Assembly: GCF_017498545.1 (NCBI RefSeq) | Contig: NZ_CP071793.1 | Span: 5,233,001 to 5,297,000, forward strand | Length of the DNA: 64,000 bases | Source of the DNA: Sulfidibacter corallicola | Lineage (GTDB): Bacteria > Acidobacteriota > Holophagae > Acanthopleuribacterales > Acanthopleuribacteraceae | Reading direction: 5' to 3' | Shown here: positions 51,435-60,304 of the stretch, one piece after another | How positions within the stretch are numbered: position 1 is the stretch's first letter | How the letters are laid out: every line of letters starts with the position of its first letter | Translations under genes and position numbers: made by a program | Notes under the pieces: model-generated | The model's input: only the letters and a program-made list of their open reading frames with translations | The model's database searches: none | Told to the model about the DNA's origin: nothing

Positions 51435-53183
51435 TCAGGGCATGCGCGTCGGCGAGGTGGGGATCCAGGTTTCGCGTTTCAGGTGCGGATCCGCGGTGGC
51501 GCTCGTGAATGACATGGATTTCAGCGCGGGCGACTCGGTCGGGATTTCGCTGGGGAACAAGGGGATCGGGCTGCTGGTCGCCTGAGCGGGTTGCGAGGTG
51601 GCGACCCCATGGCGTTCCTCGACCGTGGCTTTGCGGGTGTGGCGTGCGACCAACCCCATGACCAGGCCCAGCACGCCTAGATTGACCACCAGGCTCGAAC
51701 CGCCGGCGGAGACGAACGGCAGCGTCAGGCCGGAAAGCGGAAACAGGTTGAGGTTGCCGGCCACGATCACCGCCTGCTGGACGAACAGCACCATGACCAG
51801 GCCCATGAGATAGGTGGCGTCGCGCCGGCTCGCCACCGAGAGGAAGCGTGCCAACTGGAAGCCCCGCAGTGTCAGCGCCAGGAAAGCGAGCAACAGGACC
51901 GAAGCGCCGATCCAGCCCTTTTCTGCCAGAATCGCGGTGAAGATGTAGTCCGACTCGATGACCGGCACCTTGAAGGCTTTACTGAGTCCGGGTGCGGTGC
52001 CCCACAAATCGCCGGACGCCTGGGTCCAAAGGGCGTAGGTCATTTGGCTGGAGTAGCTGAGCGGATCGACGAAATCCATGATGCGGTGGTAGACCATCGA
52101 GGGCCAGCGGGTCAGGAAGGCGAGTGTCACGATGCCGCCGATGCCCAGGCCCGCGCCCATGAGAATGTCCAGCCGGCCGCTGACGGTGACGAACATCCAC
52201 ATGCACACCATGACCAGGACCATGATGGGTCCCAAGTCTTTTTGCAGCAGTAGAATCACGAAGAGGCTCAGACACAGGGCGCCGAGCGAGACGAGGGACG
52301 AGATGCGGTTGCTCTTTTGAAACAGGTGGGCTTTCTTTTCCAGAAAGGTCGCGACCACGAACACGAACAGGATCTTGGAAATCTCGATCGGCTGGAGGGT
52401 CACCGGTCCCAAGCGATACCAGAGCTTGCGGCCCCCGGAGAGGGCGGTGCCGAACAGGAAGGTCCCGGCAATCAGGGCGAGGGTGACCATCAGGATGATG
52501 TAGGGATAGCGTTCGGCGAAGCTCATCAGGCGTTCGCGGAAGGGGGGACAGATCAAGACCGCGAACACCAGGCTGCCGATGACGAAGAACAGCGTCTGGT
52601 TCCAGCCCAGGGCCGCGGTTTTCATGCGGTCGGGCCCCAATCGCACCAGCATCACCAAACCCGTGAAAACCAAGTGGCATACCAGCGGTAACATGATTTC
52701 GTCCACGTCCGCCCAACGCTTCTTGAAACTGTAGAGCAGGGCCGCCCCCAGCCCGCCGGTCAACCACACCACGACCAGGAACCAGCGAAACTGGCCCACG
52801 TGGCTGAAGGTCCCGTGGAATGACTGGAGATTGGGTTGCCCGTACAGGTAGGGGTCGCGGATGGCGAAGCCCATGGGCACCATGACGATCAGCCAGACGC
52901 CGAACAGCGCCCAGACGGCGAGCAGGTAGCGACGCTCGAACGTATCGGCCGAGGTTTTGCCCGGTCGAAAGGCGCGGTGAAGCAGGGCCAGAATCAACAG
53001 CAGCTCGCAGGTCTGAACCACGGTTCTCAAAAGGAACGGTTGATTTTCTGGTGCAAGCATCAACAAGACGAACCGAAGGACTTCCCAAAGAACATAAAGG
53101 GTGATTCCCAAAAAAACGGCGCGGCCCCAGCGCCCGCCTCTCTCCGTGATCTGATGGGCAAGAAAATCCCTGAAGGCACTCAT
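51435..53183 (-). CDS. SEDS-family peptidoglycan glycosyltransferase (FtsW/RodA-like), long form
   Basis: The ATG at 53183 follows GAGGGGAG. The 582-residue protein is longer than E. coli FtsW (414) or RodA (370) because of an N-terminal block of extra membrane helices. The SEDS core is clear: LGPVTLQPIEISKILFV, LLLQKDLGPIMVLV, GDLWGTAPGLSKAFKVPVIESDYIFTAI, EKGWIGA, FPLSGLTLPFVSAGGSSL. SEDS enzymes polymerise lipid II into glycan strands. The C-terminal 60 residues are Ser/Pro/Thr-rich and possibly phosphorylated. The long N-terminus and the adjacent Ser/Thr kinase recall actinobacterial RodA loci. Confidence 0.93.
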   Translation of the reverse strand: MSAFRDFLAHQITERGGRWGRAVFLGITLYVLWEVLRFVLLMLAPENQPFLLRTVVQTCELLLILALLHRAFRPGKTSADTFERRYLLAVWALFGVWLIVMVPMGFAIRDPYLYGQPNLQSFHGTFSHVGQFRWFLVVVWLTGGLGAALLYSFKKRWADVDEIMLPLVCHLVFTGLVMLVRLGPDRMKTAALGWNQTLFFVIGSLVFAVLICPPFRERLMSFAERYPYIILMVTLALIAGTFLFGTALSGGRKLWYRLGPVTLQPIEISKILFVFVVATFLEKKAHLFQKSNRISSLVSLGALCLSLFVILLLQKDLGPIMVLVMVCMWMFVTVSGRLDILMGAGLGIGGIVTLAFLTRWPSMVYHRIMDFVDPLSYSSQMTYALWTQASGDLWGTAPGLSKAFKVPVIESDYIFTAILAEKGWIGASVLLLAFLALTLRGFQLARFLSVASRRDATYLMGLVMVLFVQQAVIVAGNLNLFPLSGLTLPFVSAGGSSLVVNLGVLGLVMGLVARHTRKATVEERHGVATSQPAQATSSPIPLFPSEIPTESPALKSMSFTSATADPHLKRETWIPTSPTRMP

Positions 53184-53398
53184 CTTCGCTCCCCTCGAAT
53201 TGGCACGCTGTGAATGTATGAATGGCGTGGATGCAACTAGGAGAGACACAAAGTGCCGCTACCTTTCAAGCGGGTGGCATATCCGTGATCGGTGCCGCGG
53301 AAAATGCGGTGGCCCTGGCTTTTGGGCGCACGCGCGGCTTCGGTGACGGGCTCGTTGGTGGAGGCCCGTTCGCTGGAGGATAGGGTTTCGATGCGATG

Positions 53399-54856
53399 TC
53401 AGATCGATTCCACCAGGCAACAGACGCGGTAGGGATTGGTGCTGCCGCGAAACTCGATCTTTTCCCGCACGACCGCGTTGTTTTCGATCAGGGTGAAGCG
53501 CTGTCCTTCGCCGTCGCAGTCCTCGCTGGTCCAAATCTGAGTGAGCGCGGTGCCGGGCAGCGGAATGTGGCGCGCCTGGTGAAGGCTGGGCAGCTTCAGG
53601 TCGAAATGACGGGCGAGGTAGAAGGCCTGGTCCCAGGTGATGGTGCCAGCGATGCGGATGTCGCCGGGAAAGGGTGACGGGTTCACCAGCGGTGCTTCAG
53701 GCCAGGCCGGATCGTGGTTGATCAGGGATTGCAGGACCTCGTTGGTCACGAAGCCGTAGCGAATCTTCAGGCCGTCGTGGGCCTCCCAACTCAGGACCGG
53801 CGAACCGGAAATGACCGCGTCCGAATCGACCCCGTCCGAGAAGCCCGAGTTCCGCCAATGTTGCAACTGGTGTTGCATGGAACTGAACGTCTCTTCGATC
53901 GGGCTGATGCGCGAGGGGGTGGATTTGACCGGTGCGGTGTTTTGCACGCCCGACTTGGCCTTGGCCACCTTGGTCAACACCCCGAAGAGTTCCTGGAAGG
54001 AGCCGATGCCGGTGGCGAAATCGGGATAGTGGCCCGAAGGGAACAAAAACGGGTCCAGTGCGTGGCTGAGCTCGGGGTAGCCTTCCCGGAGCCAGTTACG
54101 CGATTTCTGGGTATTGGGATCCAGGCCCTTGACCCAACTCATCAGGCAAATGCAGATGGCGTAGACATCCTGCAGGTCGTTGCGGAGCCTGCCGAAGGCG
54201 TCCGGCTGCTTGCGGAAGGCCTTGATGTCGGGGTGGAAATATCCGGGCTTGCCGCAACCCACCAAGGGCACGATGGGCGCATCGATATTGTGCAGCAAGC
54301 CGAAGTCGCCCAGCTTCAAATCCTGGTTTTCGGTGAGGAACAGGTTGTCCAGGGCCAGATCGCGATGGTAGATGCCCTCGTTCTGCATGGCCGAGAGCAA
54401 CTCCACCACCGGCAGCAGGCGACGTACCTTTTCGCGCCAATCGAGGCCATTGTCCAGGTTGCCGAGCAGGTTGCCGGCCGGTACGAACTCCATGACGAAG
54501 CCCACGAAGCTGCTGTGCAACTCGAGTGGCGTGACCGCTGCTTCGAACTCGCGGAAGGCCCACAGCACGGTGGCTTCCTGTTCCAGCAGGCGTTGCCATT
54601 GGGCGTGCTTGAGGTTGTTGAAGGTCGCCTCTGGGTTCTGGCGCCGGGCGGCGCTCGCGGCCGAGAGCAGGTACTTGAGAACGGCCGGCTTGCGCGAGAG
54701 GGTCCACAGGATTTTCAGCGTGCGCCCACAACCGCCTTCGCCCAGCTTGCCGAGGATCTTGTGGTGGAACCCGGGCCAGATCTGTTGAACCTCGCGCGTG
54801 AGCTCCTCGATGTGGTCGGCGTTGTGGTCGTTTTGAATGTCGGTGACTTGGGACAT
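53399..54856 (-). CDS. Ser/Thr protein kinase with lectin/FGE-like C-terminal segment
   Basis: The 485-residue soluble protein has a complete kinase domain at about residues 33-280: Gly loop LGKLGEGGCGRTLKI, VLKYL for the ATP Lys, catalytic loop HRDLALDN and DFGLL. HRDLALDN is closer to tyrosine-kinase-like loops than to the usual HRDIKPEN. A low-complexity linker follows. The last 80 residues (ITWDQAFYLARHFDLKLPSL, IWTSEDCDGEGQRFTLIENN, PYRVCCLVES) resemble a C-type lectin/formylglycine-generating-enzyme-like fold. No membrane helix is present. It lies upstream of the SEDS-PBP pair and could control them by phosphorylation, as PknA/PknB do in Actinobacteria (inference). Confidence 0.85.
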   Translation of the reverse strand: MSQVTDIQNDHNADHIEELTREVQQIWPGFHHKILGKLGEGGCGRTLKILWTLSRKPAVLKYLLSAASAARRQNPEATFNNLKHAQWQRLLEQEATVLWAFREFEAAVTPLELHSSFVGFVMEFVPAGNLLGNLDNGLDWREKVRRLLPVVELLSAMQNEGIYHRDLALDNLFLTENQDLKLGDFGLLHNIDAPIVPLVGCGKPGYFHPDIKAFRKQPDAFGRLRNDLQDVYAICICLMSWVKGLDPNTQKSRNWLREGYPELSHALDPFLFPSGHYPDFATGIGSFQELFGVLTKVAKAKSGVQNTAPVKSTPSRISPIEETFSSMQHQLQHWRNSGFSDGVDSDAVISGSPVLSWEAHDGLKIRYGFVTNEVLQSLINHDPAWPEAPLVNPSPFPGDIRIAGTITWDQAFYLARHFDLKLPSLHQARHIPLPGTALTQIWTSEDCDGEGQRFTLIENNAVVREKIEFRGSTNPYRVCCLVESI

Positions 54857-54993
54857 GGGCTGGTCCTGACTGAAACGGCGGCCGCGGCCCGTCCCCGCGC
54901 AATGGGATGGACGGGGAGGCCGGTTCGAAGGGATCCCTTCATCATACCCAAATCCGGAGAGAAAGCGGCTCTAAAAGGGGGCTCGCTTCGGAC

Positions 54994-55662
54994 TTACCGG
55001 ACCCGCAGCGGCTGTCCGACCTTCAAGTTGCTGGTGGTCAACCCGTTCAAGTCTCGCAGCGACTGGATGTCCGTGTCGTATCGGGCCGCGATGGCGAACA
55101 GGGTGTCGCCCGGCTTGACCCGGTGACTGGGGTACTCGAACTTGGGCACCTTGATGGTTTGACCCACCCGGGGAACGAAGCGCCCGCCGTTTTTGAGATA
55201 CAGGTCCTTCGCGTCCACGCCGTATTTGGCGGAGAGATTGCGAATGGTTTCACCTGGCTGGACGCGATGATCGATCCAGGCCTGACCACCCGGTACCCTG
55301 GTGGGATCGGGAATGTTGCGATAAGTGCCGGCGGGAGGGGCCTGAGCGGGGGGATCGGCGGCGGGCGTCTCGGGCGCCGAGACGGGATCTTCTTGAATCG
55401 CCACGGCCTCGATGGGCTCGTCGCCCGGCGGAGGCGTGGCCCCCGCCAACCGCGGTGTCGGTGCGGGCCAAAGGAGAAAACAGACGATGCCGGTGCAGAC
55501 GGCGCCGAGGGCGAAGGAAACCAAATGGGAAAGAATGGGAAGCCCACCCTTTTCGGTGTCGTGGGCTTCGCTTTCCGTCGGTGTGGGGCCCACCTGGATG
55601 TCGTGCTGAATGGGCTTGTCTTCGTAGGAAAAGGGTTCCGTTGGAAACTGTGTGCCGGACAT
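54994..55662 (-). CDS. Membrane-anchored protein with two LysM domains
   Basis: The ATG at 55662 follows GGAGGAGG. The 222-residue protein has an acidic cytoplasmic N-terminus (about 44 residues), one membrane helix (LSHLVSFALGAVCTGIVCFL), a Pro-rich linker and two C-terminal LysM repeats: HRVQPGETIRNLSAKYGVDA (from about 132) and HRVKPGDTLFAIAARYDTDI (from about 180). The topology places LysM in the periplasm, where it binds peptidoglycan. It is on the same strand as the kinase and the SEDS-PBP genes, so it may be a wall-sensing or anchoring partner. Confidence 0.88.
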   Translation of the reverse strand: MSGTQFPTEPFSYEDKPIQHDIQVGPTPTESEAHDTEKGGLPILSHLVSFALGAVCTGIVCFLLWPAPTPRLAGATPPPGDEPIEAVAIQEDPVSAPETPAADPPAQAPPAGTYRNIPDPTRVPGGQAWIDHRVQPGETIRNLSAKYGVDAKDLYLKNGGRFVPRVGQTIKVPKFEYPSHRVKPGDTLFAIAARYDTDIQSLRDLNGLTTSNLKVGQPLRVR

Positions 55663-55801
55663 GGAATGACCTCCTCCCCGGTGAGGCGAACCGAGATGTC
55701 CGGATCTTACGCCGATCTTGGGAATTAGGGTGCGGAGGAGCGCGCGCCATCCGGGCATGGGTTCCGACCCGATGGCGCACAGACGTTTGGCGTGGCGAGC
55801 C

Positions 55802-57100
55802 TCAGTCGCGCCGGGCCAGAACCCGACCGAAATCCCGATAGAAATTCGGATAGGTCTTGGCCACGCATTCGGGAGTGGTGATGGAGACTCCGCCGTCCGC
55901 CAGCCCCAGCAGCGCGAAGACCATCGCCATGCGGTGGTCGTCCTCGGGGTCGACCGTGCCCGGGCGCGACACCCTTCCCGGATACACCTTGATCCAATCA
56001 CGTCCGCTTTCCATGGTGAGGCCCAGGCTGTCGAAAGCTCTTTGCAAGGTGTCGATGCGGTCGCATTCCTTGATGCGCATGTTGTAGATGTTGCGAATGG
56101 TGGTGGGGCTCTTGGCGCGAGTCGCGACGACGGCCAACGTGGGGGCCACATCGCTTTGGGTGTTCATGTCCACGTCCACGCCCCGTAGTTCGGCGGCCTC
56201 GATTCGGATCGCGCCTTCGTTGCGTTCGACCCTGGCGCCCATCTTCTCCAGGATCTCGATCAATCCGAAATCGCCCTGGTGGCTTTTTTCCGGAATCTCC
56301 GGAATCGTGACCCCGCCGCCCACCATCAGCGGCAGTGCAAGCCAGTAACTGGCCGTGGATGCGTCCGGCTCGATGGCGATGGCGCGGGCCTGGTAACGCT
56401 GGTTGCCCGGAATCGAAAAATGGGTGTAATCGGCGGTGGGGTCGACCTTGACACCCAGGGCGGCCATGCAGTCGAGGGTCATGTCGACGTAGGTTCGGCT
56501 GACCAGCGAACCTTCGATGTGGATGTCGGAATGGCCCTGCGCCAACGGCAAGGCCATCAGCAGGCCGGAAAGGTACTGGCTGGAGGCGTCGCCGCGAATC
56601 GCCGCACGGCCGCTGGTCAGCGGGCCGCGAACGCGTAGTGGCGGATAACCCGCTTGGCCCGTGTACGTCACGGTGACGCCGAGCTGGCGGAGACCGTCGA
56701 CCAGGTCGCCGATCGGGCGGACGAGCATGCGCTCGTTGCCGGTAATGGCGGCCTGTTCGGAACAGGCCGCGAGGGCCGGTGTGAGAAAGCGCATGGCCGT
56801 GCCGGCGTTGCCGATGAACAGGGTCTCGGATGGAGACTGCCAGCGGCCGCGACCCGTGACCCGCCATCCCTGGGTTTCTTCCTGCACCGCGACTCCCAAT
56901 TGGGCGAGCGCTTCTCGCATGTAGCGCGTGTCGTCGCTGGAGAGTGGATTGCTCAGAAGAGAGCTGCCCTCGGCCATGGCGGCCAGCAGCAGGAAGCGGT
57001 TGGTCAGGCTCTTGGAGCCGGGCACCGTGGCCTTTGCTTCCACGGGCCCAGCGGCGTGGACCCGCACGAGATCGGTCGATTCTTGGAAGGGAGATGCCAT
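55802..57100 (-). CDS. aroA: 3-phosphoshikimate 1-carboxyvinyltransferase (EPSP synthase)
   Basis: The 432-residue protein matches EPSP synthase in length and motifs: PGSKSLTNRFLLLAAMAEG, LFIGNAGTAMRFLTP, RPIGDLVDGLRQLG, GDASSQYLSGLLMALPLA, IPEKSHQGDFGLIEILEKMGA and the closing DDHRMAMVFALLGLADGGV. It joins phosphoenolpyruvate to shikimate 3-phosphate in the cytoplasm for chorismate synthesis. The glyphosate-site GNAGTA is unchanged. It follows fabF by 189 bp in the same direction and is not with other aro genes. Confidence 0.97.
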   Translation of the reverse strand: MASPFQESTDLVRVHAAGPVEAKATVPGSKSLTNRFLLLAAMAEGSSLLSNPLSSDDTRYMREALAQLGVAVQEETQGWRVTGRGRWQSPSETLFIGNAGTAMRFLTPALAACSEQAAITGNERMLVRPIGDLVDGLRQLGVTVTYTGQAGYPPLRVRGPLTSGRAAIRGDASSQYLSGLLMALPLAQGHSDIHIEGSLVSRTYVDMTLDCMAALGVKVDPTADYTHFSIPGNQRYQARAIAIEPDASTASYWLALPLMVGGGVTIPEIPEKSHQGDFGLIEILEKMGARVERNEGAIRIEAAELRGVDVDMNTQSDVAPTLAVVATRAKSPTTIRNIYNMRIKECDRIDTLQRAFDSLGLTMESGRDWIKVYPGRVSRPGTVDPEDDHRMAMVFALLGLADGGVSITTPECVAKTYPNFYRDFGRVLARRD

Positions 57101-57289
57101 GACCGCGAACCTCTCGAAATGAAAATCAGTAGGGATGGAGGAAAAGGGATGCCGGTTGCGAGCGCGCTTCCCAAATACGAAGAAGGCCCTTCATCCTAGC
57201 AGATGAAGAGCCTCGTCGTTTGTTTGAAATACGTTGACTCGATCGAGGACACGGCGGGTGCGTGCTTTGGTCGATCGGTCGCGGCCGCT

Positions 57290-58522
57290 TCAGATCTTTT
57301 TGAAGACCAAGCTGCCGTTGGTGCCGCCGAATCCGAACGAATTCGAAAGCCCGATGGAGATGTCTTTTTCGCGGGCATCGCCTTGCAAGGGATCGAAGGC
57401 GACCGAAGAATCGACGTTGTCGAGGTTGGCCGTGGGATGGATCTTGCCTGTCTGCAGCGACTTGGCGAGGATGACCGCCTCCATGCCGCCGGCCGCGCCG
57501 AGCAGGTGACCGATCATGGATTTGGTGGAGTGAACCATCAGTTCTTTGGTGTTGTCGCCGAATACGTTGGCGATCGCACGGGCTTCGATCGCGTCGCCGG
57601 CGGGCGTCGAGGTACCGTGGGCGTTGACCAGGTCGATCTCTTCGGGATTCACTTCGGCATCGGCGAGGGCCGCCTGCATGGCGCGAATCGGACCGTCGCC
57701 GTCTTCCGAGGGCGAGGTGATGTGGAAGGCGTCGCTGGACATCCCGTAGCCGGTGATTTCCGCGTAGATCTTGGCGCCGCGGGCGCGGGCGTGTTCGTAC
57801 TCTTCCATGACCAGCAGGCCGCAACCTTCGCCCAGGACGAATCCGTCGCGATCGCGGTCGAATGGGCGGCTCGCCTTGTCCGGCTCGTCGTTGCGGGTGG
57901 ACAGGGCCTTCATGGAGCCGAACCCGGCCATGGCCAAGCCGGTGACCACCGCTTCGGTTCCGCCGGCGATCATCAGGTCGGCGTGTTTGTGTTGGATCAT
58001 GCGAAAGGCGTCGCCGATGGCGTGGGTGCCGGTGGCACAGGCCGTGGCGGGCGCGGAACTGGGACCCTTGAGTCCGTATTTGATCGAGACATGGCCGCTC
58101 GCGAGGTTGATGATGAGCGAGGGAATGAAGAAGGGGGTGATCCGGCGGGGGCCTTTCTCCAGCAGGATTTTGTGCTGGCGTTCGATCATGGGCAGGCCGC
58201 CGATGCCGGAGCCGATGAGGGTGCCGAATCGGTTCAGGTCGACCTTTTCCAGATCGATCCCGCAGTCGTCAAACGCTTCGGCCGCGGCGACCAGGGCGTA
58301 CTGAATGAATTGATCGACCTTTTTGGCTTCTTTCGGGGTCAGGTAGGGCGATATGTCGAGATCGCGCACTTCGCCGGCGATGCGGCTGGGATAATTGGTT
58401 GTATCGAATTTAGAAACGGAAACAATACCCGACTTACCTTGGAGAAGATTTTCAAAAGTGGTTTCAACATCGTGTCCCAAAGGACTGACGGCACCTAGGC
58501 CGGTGATGACAACTCTTCTCAA
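57290..58522 (-). CDS. fabF: 3-oxoacyl-ACP synthase II
   Basis: The start is TTG 58522 (LRRVVITGLGAVSPLG), with GAGGAGG 5 nt upstream; this gives 410 residues, the usual length for FabF. The Cys-His-His active site is intact: TACATGTHAIGDAF, VNAHGTSTPAGD and KSMIGHLLGAAGG. FabF condenses malonyl-ACP with acyl-ACP in fatty-acid elongation. It is the downstream partner of acpP and fabG, though separated from acpP by a 309-bp gap containing a large hairpin. Confidence 0.97.
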   Translation of the reverse strand: MRRVVITGLGAVSPLGHDVETTFENLLQGKSGIVSVSKFDTTNYPSRIAGEVRDLDISPYLTPKEAKKVDQFIQYALVAAAEAFDDCGIDLEKVDLNRFGTLIGSGIGGLPMIERQHKILLEKGPRRITPFFIPSLIINLASGHVSIKYGLKGPSSAPATACATGTHAIGDAFRMIQHKHADLMIAGGTEAVVTGLAMAGFGSMKALSTRNDEPDKASRPFDRDRDGFVLGEGCGLLVMEEYEHARARGAKIYAEITGYGMSSDAFHITSPSEDGDGPIRAMQAALADAEVNPEEIDLVNAHGTSTPAGDAIEARAIANVFGDNTKELMVHSTKSMIGHLLGAAGGMEAVILAKSLQTGKIHPTANLDNVDSSVAFDPLQGDAREKDISIGLSNSFGFGGTNGSLVFKKI

Positions 58523-58765
58523 GTGATCCTCCTCGTGGTGGAAACAGGACACCGTCGAACGCCGACGTCCCTTGACATCGTTTCCTTCGAAAAACGGCCG
58601 AATGGCCGGCTAAAGGACGGTGCATTGAACAACATGCGATGGGCGCCCGGGCGACCGAGAGAGACAACCGCCGGCTGAACTTCCCGAGAGTGCCGCGATT
58701 GGGCTCATTATTCCCAATACGTTCGGGAGGAGGCAAGCGCTTCTCGATACGAGATGCCCATACAA

Positions 58766-58808
58766 GAACACCTGCCTGAAGTGAAGCGTTCACTCGAGGC
58801 AGGTGTTC
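58766..58808 (-). promoter_or_regulatory. Large nested hairpin between acpP and fabF
   Basis: GAACACCTGCCT (58766-58777) pairs perfectly with AGGCAGGTGTTC (58797-58808). The loop holds a second stem, GTGAA (58781-58785) with TTCAC (58789-58793). No T-tract follows on the minus strand. It may stabilise the acpP transcript end or limit read-through into fabF. Confidence 0.6.
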
Positions 58809-58831
58809 CGGAGCAGGCCGAAAAATGGGCC

Positions 58832-59068
58832 TTAATTCATTTTTGCTTCGATAAACTTGACCGCGTCGCCTACGGTTTGGATTTTTTCGGCGTCCTCGTC
58901 GGGGATTTCGATTTCGAACTTTTCCTCGAGGCGCATGATGAGCTCGACTACGTCCAAAGAATCGGCACCCAAATCGTCGACGATTTGAGATTCCATGCTA
59001 ACTTGAGACTCTTCCACTTCCAGCTCTTCGGCAATCACGCTTTTGACTTGTTCGAAGATATCTGACAT
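58832..59068 (-). CDS. acpP: Acyl carrier protein
   Basis: The 78-residue acidic protein has the phosphopantetheine site GADSLDVVELIMRLEEKF (Ser near residue 37) and follows GGGAGGAAG. It carries growing acyl chains for FabG, FabF and other enzymes. It lies 71 bp downstream of fabG. Confidence 0.98.
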   Translation of the reverse strand: MSDIFEQVKSVIAEELEVEESQVSMESQIVDDLGADSLDVVELIMRLEEKFEIEIPDEDAEKIQTVGDAVKFIEAKMN

Positions 59069-59139
59069 CGCTTCCTCCCTCGGAATTCAACAATGATAAA
59101 GATGTTTTCGGGGCTGGTCCACTCGCGCGGATCTAGCCG

Positions 59140-59874
59140 TCACATATAAAGGCCGCCGTCAACCGTGAGGACCTGACCGGTTACGTAACCGGCACCCTCA
59201 CTGGCCAAAAAAGAGACAGCGTGGGCCACGTCCTCGGGATTCCCCATGCGTCCCAAGGGGACCTGGGTCAAAAAGGACGCTTTGACCTCATCGCTGAGGT
59301 CATGGGTCATTTCGGTATCGACGTAACCCGGTGCGACGGCATTGACAGTAATGCCGCGCGAGCCGACTTCGCGAGCCAGGGACTTGGTCATGCCGACCAG
59401 TCCTGCCTTGGAAGCGGCGTAATTGGTTTGGCCGGCGTTGCCCATCAACCCTACGACCGAGGTGATGTTGATGATACGCCCCCATTTCTGTTTCATCATC
59501 GGTTTCAGGACAGCCTGACTGAGGAAAAAGGCACCGCGAAGATTCGTTTGAATGACGGAGTCGAACGCGTCCGGCTTGATGCGGAGCATCAAATTGTCGG
59601 CGGTGATGCCGGCGTTGTTGACCAGAACGTGCAATCCGCCGAATTCGGCGCATATCTTTTGAACCGTTTCCTTGAAGCCGTCAATGGCTTGGACGTCCAA
59701 AACCAGCGGTTCGGCCTCGAAGCCCTCCGCCTTCAGATTGTCCGCAACGGCCTCGATCTTTTGAGCACTGCGACTGGCCACCAGGACCTTGAACCCCGCT
59801 TGGGCCAAGTGACGGCAGATCGCCGACCCGATGCCTTGGGAGCCGCCCGTCACAAGCGCAACTTTTGAGCTCAT
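59140..59874 (-). CDS. fabG: 3-oxoacyl-ACP reductase
   Basis: This 244-residue short-chain dehydrogenase has the cofactor loop VTGGSQGIGSAI, NNAGIT, the catalytic Ser-Tyr-Lys in NITSVVGLMGNAGQTNYAASKAG, and VAPGYVDTEMTHDL, all typical of FabG. It reduces 3-oxoacyl-ACP with NADPH. It lies between rpmF (77 bp upstream) and acpP. Confidence 0.97.
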   Translation of the reverse strand: MSSKVALVTGGSQGIGSAICRHLAQAGFKVLVASRSAQKIEAVADNLKAEGFEAEPLVLDVQAIDGFKETVQKICAEFGGLHVLVNNAGITADNLMLRIKPDAFDSVIQTNLRGAFFLSQAVLKPMMKQKWGRIINITSVVGLMGNAGQTNYAASKAGLVGMTKSLAREVGSRGITVNAVAPGYVDTEMTHDLSDEVKASFLTQVPLGRMGNPEDVAHAVSFLASEGAGYVTGQVLTVDGGLYM

Positions 59875-59951
59875 GTTTCCTGCCCTTTGACTGATTGGAT
59901 TCGATCACTCCGCGATTTCGGAGGGCTGCACCGCCGCTCCGGATTCGCGCC

Positions 59952-60134
59952 TTATTCTTCCTCTACAGCAGCGACCTGTTTGCCTCCGTACCAGCCGCAG
60001 GAGGAACAAACGCGGTGCGGACGCGCGATTGCGCCGCAGTTGGAACAGGTAGTAGTCGCGGACGCCGTCAAGGCGTGGTGAGAACGCCGCTTGCCTTGGC
60101 GGCTGTGGGACGTTCTGCGCTTGGGATTGGCCAT
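59952..60134 (-). CDS. rpmF: Ribosomal protein L32
   Basis: The 60-residue protein begins MANPKRRTSHSRQGKRRSHH and has two CxxC pairs, CSNCGAIARPHRVCSSCGWY, the zinc-ribbon form of L32. The pairing with yceD and fab genes is the classical arrangement. Confidence 0.97.
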   Translation of the reverse strand: MANPKRRTSHSRQGKRRSHHALTASATTTCSNCGAIARPHRVCSSCGWYGGKQVAAVEEE

Positions 60135-60304
60135 TTCACTAGCTCCTTATGATCTTCTTTCAGTGTCTCACTGAAATACCCTGATGGGTGTTAAAAAGAA
60201 ATCAATCTTAGTCGATTCTCGTCAATTTTTGGGGGTTCAATTGCTCACCGACCCCATCAAACCGCAAAACGACACGGTTTGTTCGGGTTCGTGGCGAGGG
60301 CGGA

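Noticed and set aside
49805..51508. 567-codon plus frame opposite the PBP gene
   Set aside because: The minus frame has all three transpeptidase motifs.
57203..58498. 431-codon plus frame opposite fabF
   Set aside because: The minus frame is unambiguous FabF.
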